From: Fluviicola sp.
GTDB taxonomy: Bacteria > Bacteroidota > Bacteroidia > Flavobacteriales_D > Crocinitomicaceae
Length of the DNA stretch: 64,000 nt
Reading direction: 5' to 3'
NCBI GenBank assembly: GCA_029866325.1
Contig: JARWZO010000022.1
Coordinates: 1 to 64,000 of the forward strand
In this document: piece by piece, positions 14,974 to 22,339 of the stretch
Layout: each line of letters opens with the position of its first letter
Numbering within the stretch: position 1 is the first letter of the stretch
Translations under genes and position numbers: made by a program
Notes under the pieces: model-generated
Databases searched by the model: none
What the model saw: the letters and a program-made list of their open reading frames with translations, nothing else
Told to the model about the DNA's origin: nothing

Positions 14974-16167
14974 ATGATTCAATTATCTGATCGCGTAGAA
15001 GCGATGGAAGAATCCGCAACCTTGGCAATGTCCAAAAAAAGCCGCGAACTCAAAGCACAAGGAAAAGATGTGATCTCATTGAGTTTGGGCGAACCCGACT
15101 TCGTTACGCCGCAATTCATCAAAGACGCGGCAGTAGAGGGAATGAATCAAAACTTTACAATGTATACTCCTGTGCCAGGATACGAAGATTTGCGCCAGGC
15201 GATTTCCAATAAATTTCAACGCGACAACGGCATTCATTACGATAAAAACCAGATTGTGGTGTCAACCGGTGCCAAACAAACCATTGCCAATGTGGTGATG
15301 AGTTTGATCAATGAAGGCGATGAGGTGATTATTCCCGCGCCTTATTGGGTATCGTATGCCGAGATTGTTAAAGTAGTGGGTGGTATTCCGGTTATTGTTC
15401 CAACTACCATTGAAAGCGATTTTAAATTTACCCCGAAACAATTCGAAGAATCAATTACAGGAAAGTCAAAACTGATGATCTTTTCATCGCCATGCAATCC
15501 AACGGGAACGGTTTATACGAAGGAAGAACTTCGCGGTTTGGCCGATGTATTGGTGAAACATCCCGATTTGGTGGTGCTTTCCGACGAAATCTACGAGCAC
15601 ATCAATTTCTTCGGAAGTCATGCTTCTATGGCGCAGTTTGATGATGTTTACAATCAAGTGGTCACTGTTAACGGTGTTTCCAAAGCGTGGGCGATGACAG
15701 GCTGGCGTGTAGGTTATATGGGCGCTCCGAAAATGATTGCTGATGCCTGCGAAAAAGTACAAGGCCAATTTACTTCTGCAACTTGTTCCATCGCACAACG
15801 CGCTACGATAGCAGCTGTTAATGCCGATCCTGCGATTTTGAAAGATATGATTGCCGCCTTTGCCAAACGCCGTGAATTGGTGTTGAACGCATTGGCGCAA
15901 ATGCCCGGAGTGAAATCAAATAAACCCGGAGGAGCGTTTTACGTGTTCCCGGATATTTCGTCGTTCTTCGGTAAGAAATACGATGGCAAAACCATTGAAA
16001 ATGCTAGCGATTTGTGCATGTATTTACTCAACGTAGGCTTGGTGGCACTTGTTACCGGCGATGCCTTCGGCGATCCGAATTGTTTGCGCATTTCTTACGC
16101 CGCTTCCGAAGAAACATTGACCGAAGCAATGCGTCGTATGGCCTTCGCTTTGAAAAATCTGGTGTAA
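14974..16167 (+). CDS. aspC: Pyridoxal-phosphate aspartate aminotransferase (class I)
   Basis: A 397-residue fold-type I aminotransferase of the Ib aspartate group. Landmarks in order: ISLSLGEPDFVTP near the N-terminus, STGAKQTIANVVMSL for the phosphate contact, FSSPCNPTGTVY with the conserved Asn, LSDEIYEHINF with Asp and Tyr, and GVSKAWAMTGWRVGYM with the Schiff-base Lys. The Arg that binds the alpha-carboxylate is in CLRISYAAS. It exchanges amino groups between aspartate and 2-oxoglutarate in the cytoplasm. Its TAA is directly followed by the ATG of the kinase gene, so the two are co-transcribed. Confidence 0.9.
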   Translation: MIQLSDRVEAMEESATLAMSKKSRELKAQGKDVISLSLGEPDFVTPQFIKDAAVEGMNQNFTMYTPVPGYEDLRQAISNKFQRDNGIHYDKNQIVVSTGAKQTIANVVMSLINEGDEVIIPAPYWVSYAEIVKVVGGIPVIVPTTIESDFKFTPKQFEESITGKSKLMIFSSPCNPTGTVYTKEELRGLADVLVKHPDLVVLSDEIYEHINFFGSHASMAQFDDVYNQVVTVNGVSKAWAMTGWRVGYMGAPKMIADACEKVQGQFTSATCSIAQRATIAAVNADPAILKDMIAAFAKRRELVLNALAQMPGVKSNKPGGAFYVFPDISSFFGKKYDGKTIENASDLCMYLLNVGLVALVTGDAFGDPNCLRISYAASEETLTEAMRRMAFALKNLV

Positions 16168-17157
16168 ATGACGATTCACGAACTGTTAGCTAATTTTGCC
16201 TCAAAGCGCATTCTGGTTGTAGGAGATGTAATGATTGATGCTTACACCCTTGGAAAAGTAAACCGTGTGAGTCCGGAAGCGCCCGTGCCCATTGTAAGTT
16301 TGGAAAAACAAGAAGAACGACTTGGCGGAGCTGCAAATGTAGCGTTGAATCTACAAGCTTTAGGCGCTACCGCTTTGTTGTGTTCCGTTATCGGAAATGA
16401 TAATCACGGGAAACGGTTGTGCGAACTGATGACTGAACAACAAATGTCTGTTGCCGGAATCGTAAAAAGCAATGATCGCGTTACTACCGTAAAAACGCGG
16501 GTAATCGGTAACAATCAGCATTTGTTGCGCATCGATTCTGAAGATACGCACATGCTTACCCAAGAAGAAGAAACAACATTCATCGCAACGGTGAAACAAC
16601 TCTTGCAAACAGAACAAATAGATGCTATTATTTTTGAAGATTACAACAAAGGTGTGTTGTCAGAAAATGTCATCGAATCCTTGATTCAAGAAGCAAAAGC
16701 ATTGGGCATTCCAACCACGGTTGATCCGAAGAAAACCAATTTCCTGACTTATAAAGGCGTTACCTTATTTAAACCGAACTTAAAGGAGTTGAAAGAAGGT
16801 GTGGGCATTTCCTGCACATTTGCCAACAGACCTGAGTTTGACCGTGCAGTTGCCATTCTGGAACAGGAATTGCAGAATGACATTACGTTTGTTACGCTTT
16901 CAGAAAATGGCGTTTATATCAAAAATGCAAGCAACGAAAAACATGTGCCGGCTCATTTGCGTACCATTTCGGATGTTAGCGGAGCAGGTGATACCGTAAT
17001 TAGTGTGGCAACATTGTGTTTGGCAGCCGGGCGTTCAATCGAAACAATTGCCGAATTATCGAACCTTGCCGGAGGATTGGTGTGTGAGAAAAGTGGTGTG
17101 GTTTCCATTCAACCCGAACAGTTGGTGGAAGAATGTTCAGATAGAACCTGGAATTAA
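16168..17157 (+). CDS. hldA: PfkB-family heptose-7-phosphate kinase (RfaE1/HldA type)
   Basis: A 329-residue ribokinase-fold sugar kinase. ILVVGDVMIDAYTLGKVNRVSPEAPVPIV is the typical RfaE1 opening; ERLGGAANVALNLQALGA binds substrate, and DVSGAGDTVISVATLCLAAG holds the catalytic Asp. It resembles the kinase half of HldE, which phosphorylates D-glycero-D-manno-heptose 7-phosphate for LPS core synthesis, and lacks the cytidylyltransferase half. Other PfkB substrates cannot be excluded. Starts immediately after the aminotransferase stop. Confidence 0.8.
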   Translation: MTIHELLANFASKRILVVGDVMIDAYTLGKVNRVSPEAPVPIVSLEKQEERLGGAANVALNLQALGATALLCSVIGNDNHGKRLCELMTEQQMSVAGIVKSNDRVTTVKTRVIGNNQHLLRIDSEDTHMLTQEEETTFIATVKQLLQTEQIDAIIFEDYNKGVLSENVIESLIQEAKALGIPTTVDPKKTNFLTYKGVTLFKPNLKELKEGVGISCTFANRPEFDRAVAILEQELQNDITFVTLSENGVYIKNASNEKHVPAHLRTISDVSGAGDTVISVATLCLAAGRSIETIAELSNLAGGLVCEKSGVVSIQPEQLVEECSDRTWN

Positions 17158-17237
17158 CAACAAATCGGTCAACAGTTCGCTGTTTCGATTGTTAGAATAG
17201 AAAGTAGTTCCCTGTTGGGAAAACGAGCATACGGAAG

Positions 17238-17966
17238 ATGAAAAAAGAAGTGAAGCCTTACGGCAGAGAAGATCAGTCGAAGAAAGAAGAAGTGGCCGAA
17301 ATGTTCAACAATATTTCAGGTAAGTACGACTTTCTCAATCATTTTTTATCGCTAGGAATAGATAAATTGTGGCGCAAGAAAGCGGTAAACATGCTGCGCG
17401 AAATCAACCCGAAACGCATTTTGGATTTGGCTACCGGAACCGGCGATTTTGCCATCGAAAGCTTGAAACTGAATCCGGAAGAAATCATTGGAATCGATAT
17501 TTCGGAAGGCATGTTGGAAGTTGGACGTGAAAAGATGAAAAAGCGGAAAGTGGATCACATCATTTCCATGAACTTGGGCGATTCTGAAGCCTTGCCGTTT
17601 GATGACGGTTATTTCGATGCGTTTACAGTTGGTTTCGGTGTTCGCAATTACGAACATCTTGAAAAAGGATTGGCTGAAATGCTGCGTGTTTTGCGCCCTG
17701 ACGGAATGGGAATTGTATTGGAATTTTCGAAACCGAAGAAATTCCCTGTCAAACAATACTATGCATTTCACTCCAGATACATCATTCCGTTTTTTGGAAA
17801 ACGCATTTCGAACGACCAAAGAGCCTATGCGTATTTACCCGAATCGGTAGCGGCATTTCCCGAAGGAAAAGATTTTGAAGACATTCTGACTAAAGTGGGG
17901 TACCGAAACGTGAAGTCGCGCTTGGTTGGCGGAGGTATTGCTACCATTTATTCCGGTATAAAATAA
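17238..17966 (+). CDS. ubiE: Demethylmenaquinone / 2-polyprenyl benzoquinol methyltransferase
   Basis: A 242-residue SAM-dependent methyltransferase (UbiE/MenG). Motif I reads RILDLATGTGDFAIE, followed by IIGIDISEGMLEVGREKM and GDSEALPFDDGYFDAFTVGFGVRNYEHLEKGLAEMLRVLRPDG, all highly typical. In Bacteroidota it performs the last step of menaquinone synthesis. It is followed after 30 bp by porT, a gene order common in this phylum. A 80-bp spacer separates it from the kinase. Confidence 0.93.
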   Translation: MKKEVKPYGREDQSKKEEVAEMFNNISGKYDFLNHFLSLGIDKLWRKKAVNMLREINPKRILDLATGTGDFAIESLKLNPEEIIGIDISEGMLEVGREKMKKRKVDHIISMNLGDSEALPFDDGYFDAFTVGFGVRNYEHLEKGLAEMLRVLRPDGMGIVLEFSKPKKFPVKQYYAFHSRYIIPFFGKRISNDQRAYAYLPESVAAFPEGKDFEDILTKVGYRNVKSRLVGGGIATIYSGIK

Positions 17967-17996
17967 GTTCCGACTAGTAGCGTTATGGTGTTGAAT

Positions 17997-18713
17997 ATGA
18001 AGTTCCCGATTTCCATACTGTTTTGTTTCTTAGCAATCGGCTCATTTGCACAGCCCGAAAAAACAAAGAACTATCGTCGTTTCGATGAGAAGTTATTGCA
18101 TTTTGGGTTTATGCTGGGAGCCAACTCAGCCAATTTCAATATTATTCCCGTTCCGGATGCGTATGAAAAGTACGAAATCAAATCACTGGAGAATAAAAGT
18201 CAACCCGGCGGACAGGTAGGAATTGTAACCACGCTCAAATTGGGACATCCGGTAGTGCGCTTGCGATTTATTCCTACGCTTTCGTTTCAGGAACGCGTAA
18301 TTGCTTATTATTACCAAGATCCGGATCCGTTGGCCAAAAAAGACATTTACGCCGAAGAACGGGTCAATTCCACCAACTTGGATTTCCCGATGATGTTGCA
18401 ATTCAGAACACTTCGCTTGAATAATTTCGCGAGTTATGTTTTGGTTGGTGGCCAGTATTCATTCGACTTACAATCGCAGGAAAAAGCCTCACAATCGTTC
18501 ATTGATCCGTTTATCAAGATCAAAGCCAACGATTTTCAAGGTCAAGTAGGAGCAGGTTTGGAGTTCTTTGCGCCGTATTTTAAATTCGGTTTCGAAATCA
18601 AGTATTCTCAAGGATTCTCCAACTCGTTTATTCAAGATGGAACACCTTCTTCCAAACCCATCGATCAGTTGTTCAACAAAGTGTGGTGGTTTTCACTCAT
18701 TTTCGAGGGGTAA
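17997..18713 (+). CDS. porT: PorT family outer-membrane beta-barrel protein of the T9SS
   Basis: The start at 17997 gives 238 residues with signal peptide MKFPISILFCFLAIGSFAQ; a start four codons upstream is possible. The mature protein is the PorT barrel (KTKNYRRFDEKLLHFGFMLGANSANFNI..., RPFTPTLSFQERV-like strands, ending LFNKVWWFSLIFEG). PorT is needed for type IX secretion and gliding in Bacteroidota. It follows ubiE as in relatives. A second full-length copy lies 49 bp downstream. Confidence 0.85.
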   Translation: MKFPISILFCFLAIGSFAQPEKTKNYRRFDEKLLHFGFMLGANSANFNIIPVPDAYEKYEIKSLENKSQPGGQVGIVTTLKLGHPVVRLRFIPTLSFQERVIAYYYQDPDPLAKKDIYAEERVNSTNLDFPMMLQFRTLRLNNFASYVLVGGQYSFDLQSQEKASQSFIDPFIKIKANDFQGQVGAGLEFFAPYFKFGFEIKYSQGFSNSFIQDGTPSSKPIDQLFNKVWWFSLIFEG

Positions 18714-18762
18714 AAATTGACTCGTTGAGAATAAGTTCGACAATCTTGCGTTGAACTTTCCT

Positions 18763-19479
18763 ATGAAACACCTGCATTTAGTCGCCTTTTTTCTGCTAAC
18801 GAAAAGTGCAATCGGACAAATTGAAAAAACCAAGAATTACAAACGGTTTGATGAACGCGCCCTTCACTTTGGCGTTTTGTTGGGTGCAAATGTGGCGAAT
18901 TTCAATGTTGTCCCTGTGATGGACGCATACGAAAAGTATCGGATCGTGTCGTTACAAAATAAAAGTCAACCGGGTGGACAAGTCGGTGCCGTTACGACCC
19001 TGAAATTATTTCACCCTGTTGTGCGCCTGCGGATGATTCCAACATTGTCGTTTCAAGAACGAGTTATCGGATACTTCTATGAAAATCCGTCTTCACCTAC
19101 CCAAAAAGAAATCTACGCAGAAGAGCGGGTCAATTCTACGAATTTTGATTTACCATTGATGCTGCAATTTCGCACCTTGCGGCTCAACAACTTTGCAAGT
19201 TATGTGCTAATAGGTGGACAGTATACGTACGATTTTCAGTCACAGGAAAAAGCATCGCAGTCGTTCATTGATCCGTTTATCAAAATCAGAGTCAACGATT
19301 TTCAAGGTCAGGTTGGAGGCGGTTTAGAGTTCTTTCTACCGTACTTTAAGTTTGGTTTGGAAATCAAATATTCACAAAGTTTTTCCAACTCTTTCATTCA
19401 AGACGGAACACCTTCTTCCAAACCCATCGATCAGTTGTTCAACAAAGTGTGGTGGTTTTCACTCATTTTCGAAGGCTAA
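18763..19479 (+). CDS. Second PorT paralogue (tandem duplicate)
   Basis: A 238-residue protein with signal peptide MKHLHLVAFFLLTKSAIGQ. It aligns to the preceding PorT along its whole length without large gaps and with many substitutions in the N-terminal two thirds. The last ~67 bp before the stop are identical in both genes, which points to recent gene conversion. Only one PorT is normally required, so this copy may serve a modified secretion complex or be redundant. Confidence 0.82.
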   Translation: MKHLHLVAFFLLTKSAIGQIEKTKNYKRFDERALHFGVLLGANVANFNVVPVMDAYEKYRIVSLQNKSQPGGQVGAVTTLKLFHPVVRLRMIPTLSFQERVIGYFYENPSSPTQKEIYAEERVNSTNFDLPLMLQFRTLRLNNFASYVLIGGQYTYDFQSQEKASQSFIDPFIKIRVNDFQGQVGGGLEFFLPYFKFGLEIKYSQSFSNSFIQDGTPSSKPIDQLFNKVWWFSLIFEG

Positions 19480-19580
19480 ATTGATGCTGGATGTTGAATT
19501 TTTGATGTTGGATTGGTCATTCATTTAACATCAAAAATCAAGCATCAAACATCCGAAAATCAGTTATCTTTACAACCTCC

Positions 19581-21158
19581 ATGCACGAACCAAAACAACT
19601 CCAACTCCAACTATCTCCCGAGCTAGCAGCAGATTCGGAAAAACTCCATTTGCTAGTTGCCAATCAATTGAAGCTTTCACCCGATTCGTTTGAATTTGTT
19701 TGGCACAAACGTTCCATCGATGCACGCAAGCGAGATATCAAAATCAACGCAACATTGTTGATCTACCCGAAAGGGGAAGTTCCGGTCAAAGAATCCGTTT
19801 TTCACCCGAAGAATGTTTCAGACGCAACTCCTGTTTATATTATTGGAGCCGGTCCTGCAGGTTTGTACGCAGCACTCAGAGCATTGGAATTGGGGGTAAA
19901 ACCCATTGTGATCGAACGCGGAAAAGATGTACGTGCTCGCCGCAGAGATTTGGCGAAACTCAACAAAGAACAACTCGTGAATCCTGAATCGAACTATTGT
20001 TTCGGTGAAGGCGGAGCAGGAACCTATTCTGACGGAAAGCTCTATACGCGTTCCAAAAAACGGGGAGATGTACTGAAAACATTGGAATGGTTGGTTCATT
20101 TCGGCGCTCCGCAAGACATTTTGGTGGATGCGCATCCGCATATCGGAACCAATAAATTGCCACAGTTGATCGTTGCTATGCGCGAATGCATTATCGAATA
20201 CGGTGGCGAAGTGCGTTTTGAAGCGAAGCTAACAGATTTGTTCATCGACAAGAAACAACTGGTCGGTATTGAAATCAACGGAAGTCAGCGAATTGATTGC
20301 GCTAACGTGATTTTGGCAACAGGACATAGCGCCAGAGATATTTTTTACCTGCTGCATGATCGCGGAGTAAAATTGCTGGCAAAACCCTTTGCTTTGGGTG
20401 TCAGGATCGAACATACACAAGAACTCATTGATACGATTCAGTATCATGGCCGATTGAACGATGAATTTCTTCCACCGGCTTCGTATGCCTTGGTAACACA
20501 AGTCGAAGACAAAGGCGTTTATTCGTTTTGCATGTGTCCGGGCGGAATTATTGCTCCTTGTGCTACAGACCAAGAAGAAGTGGTGACCAACGGTTGGTCG
20601 CCTTCCAAACGTAACAACGTCACTTCCAATTCAGGAATTGTGGTGAGTGTAGAACCTGAAGAATTGCCCAATTACACACCTGATAATCCGTTTGTTTGCT
20701 TGGAATTTCAGCAACAGGTAGAAAAAACATGTTGGGAAGCAGCCGGAAAAACACAACGCGTTCCCGCTCAGCGATTGGTCGATTTTATAGAACGCAAAAA
20801 ATCTAAAGATTTCCCTAGAACATCATATCAACCCGGCATTGTAAGTGTCGATTTGAATACTGTTTTACCTGATTTTATCGCTCGACGACTACGCAAGGCC
20901 TTTTCTGATTTCGACCGCAAAATGCGTGGTTATTTGACCAACGATGCTGTTTTACATGCCCCAGAATCGCGTACTTCGTCACCGGTTTCCATACCAAGGG
21001 ATGCTGAAACCTGCGCGCACGTTGAAATTGCAGGCTTGTATCCGTGTGCAGAAGGAGCAGGTTATGCCGGCGGAATTGTTTCAGCAGCAATTGATGGGAT
21101 GAAATGCATGGACGCCATAGCAGAAAAGCTCAATCCGAAAGAGGTGATTTCCCGTTGA
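19581..21158 (+). CDS. FAD-dependent dehydrogenase (COG2509 type)
   Basis: A 525-residue flavoprotein. After an N-terminal ~90-residue domain rich in Lys/Arg (WHKRSIDARKRDIKINATLLIYP) comes the Rossmann motif VYIIGAGPAGLYAALRALELG with IVIERGKDVRARRRDL. CFGEGGAGTYSDGKLYTRSKKRG and the later CMCPGGIIAPC and PCAEGAGYAGGIVSAAIDG are diagnostic of the uncharacterised COG2509 oxidoreductases. The substrate is unknown. It starts 101 bp after the second porT copy, probably with its own promoter (TATCTTTA near 19565). Confidence 0.85.
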   Translation: MHEPKQLQLQLSPELAADSEKLHLLVANQLKLSPDSFEFVWHKRSIDARKRDIKINATLLIYPKGEVPVKESVFHPKNVSDATPVYIIGAGPAGLYAALRALELGVKPIVIERGKDVRARRRDLAKLNKEQLVNPESNYCFGEGGAGTYSDGKLYTRSKKRGDVLKTLEWLVHFGAPQDILVDAHPHIGTNKLPQLIVAMRECIIEYGGEVRFEAKLTDLFIDKKQLVGIEINGSQRIDCANVILATGHSARDIFYLLHDRGVKLLAKPFALGVRIEHTQELIDTIQYHGRLNDEFLPPASYALVTQVEDKGVYSFCMCPGGIIAPCATDQEEVVTNGWSPSKRNNVTSNSGIVVSVEPEELPNYTPDNPFVCLEFQQQVEKTCWEAAGKTQRVPAQRLVDFIERKKSKDFPRTSYQPGIVSVDLNTVLPDFIARRLRKAFSDFDRKMRGYLTNDAVLHAPESRTSSPVSIPRDAETCAHVEIAGLYPCAEGAGYAGGIVSAAIDGMKCMDAIAEKLNPKEVISR

Positions 21159-21210
21159 ACAGCACATTGACCTCCCACGAATAAACGAATTAAAATTACA
21201 CGTGAATTTG

Positions 21211-21262
21211 GAGCTAATAACGGAAACAAGTTTCCGTTTTGATTAGTGAAGATCGCCATGGC
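21211..21262 (+). repeat. Hairpin element downstream of the FAD gene
   Basis: AACGGAAAC-AA-GTTTCCGTT is a perfect 9-bp hairpin followed by TTGATTAG and a GCCATGGC palindrome. The same layout recurs at 25181-25232 after tamL. Outer arms CCACGAATA (near 21176) and TATTCGTGG (near 21302) frame this copy. Position after a stop codon and the T-rich flank suggest a transcript 3' end. Confidence 0.55.
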
Positions 21263-21385
21263 GGTCATTCGTAATGAATTGTACACGGTATGTTATTAGT
21301 GTATTCGTGGCGGGAAAATTCACAGTACGTCAATTGCTATAAAAGTTGAGTAATTAAATGGCGGAATCGCCTGCAAAAACACAAT

Positions 21386-22120
21386 TCAATCGTCTTTGCG
21401 CACTTCAGCAAGTAAAATGGCTGTTGCAGTTGCTACATTGAGTGATTCCGCAGCTCCGAATCGTGGAATCGTTACCGCTTGCGTAATCAACGGAATCAAT
21501 TGTTCCGAAATACCGTTCCCTTCATTTCCCATCAGCAAAATACCATCCGGTTTGTAAGAAACCGTGCGGTAATTTTCGCCATTCAGCAACGCGCCGTAAA
21601 CAGGACGTTTAGCATCGGGTAAATAGCCCAAAAGATCGGTGTAAACAACCTGAATGCGGAAAATAGCGCCCATCGATGCCTGCACCACCTTCGGATTATA
21701 ACAATCAACCGTTTCCTTTGAACATACAATTCGGTTGATGCCAAACCAATCAGCCAAACGGAGAATGGTTCCCATATTTCCCGGATCTTGAACGCTGTCT
21801 AGCGCCAATTCAAAGCTACTGTACGTTGATTGAAGCGAAGGACGTTTAAAAACCGCCAGTAATTTGTTGGGCGTTTTCAATCCTGAAAGTTGTTCCATTT
21901 CAGTAGTGTCGGCACTCAAAGCAACGTCTCTGAACTCTTGTGGAATAATGGCAACCTCGTCTTTGTGCACCAACAGAGCAACAAGCGTATGGAGTTTACT
22001 TGCCAAACCTTCGAGCACCATTTTTTCACCCTCAACTACAAAAACGCCTTCCTGTTCGCGCACCTTTTTTTGTTGAAGACTTCGAATCCACTTAATTCTG
22101 GCCTTTGAGATTTTTTCCAT
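21386..22120 (-). CDS. TrmH/SpoU-family RNA 2'-O-methyltransferase
   Basis: A 244-residue SPOUT methyltransferase. An N-terminal substrate-binding part (RIKWIRSLQQKKVREQEGVFVVEGEKMV) precedes the knotted domain with ALDSVQDPGNMGTILRLADWFGI (motif 1), GILLMGNEGNGISEQLIPL (motif 2) and VTIPRFGAAESLNVATATAILLAEV (motif 3), all intact. It methylates a ribose in rRNA or tRNA, most like the RlmB/TsnR group; the exact site cannot be told. Convergent with the FAD gene and divergent from tamL. Confidence 0.9.
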   Translation of the reverse strand: MEKISKARIKWIRSLQQKKVREQEGVFVVEGEKMVLEGLASKLHTLVALLVHKDEVAIIPQEFRDVALSADTTEMEQLSGLKTPNKLLAVFKRPSLQSTYSSFELALDSVQDPGNMGTILRLADWFGINRIVCSKETVDCYNPKVVQASMGAIFRIQVVYTDLLGYLPDAKRPVYGALLNGENYRTVSYKPDGILLMGNEGNGISEQLIPLITQAVTIPRFGAAESLNVATATAILLAEVRKDD

Positions 22121-22326
22121 GTTTCTATAAGAGGTTCAAACTTACAGTTTTTTGGTTAGTTGCCAAGTGAGAAGATAGGTTGGTTTTTTTTTGGATTTTT
22201 AAGGGAGTGTTTCATGGAAGTCAGTATCCATGGCATGATAAGTGTTTCTAACGGTTAACAACTGTTAACGAAACCCAATGAAACCGTTTTACCGAAAGAA
22301 GTTTTCAAACACTGACCTGCTTTTGT

Positions 22327-22334
22327 TATTTTTG
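22327..22334 (+). promoter_or_regulatory. -7 box of the tamL promoter
   Basis: TATTTTTG fits TAnnTTTG and ends five bases before the ATG, predicting a leaderless or near-leaderless transcript. Confidence 0.4.
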
Positions 22335-22339
22335 TCGCG

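Noticed and set aside
16168-17157. Full bifunctional HldE
   Set aside because: The cytidylyltransferase domain is missing; the protein ends after the kinase fold.
22250-22275. GTTAAC-rich near palindrome upstream of tamL
   Set aside because: Short, imperfect and without a link to a regulator; could be chance in A+T-rich DNA.
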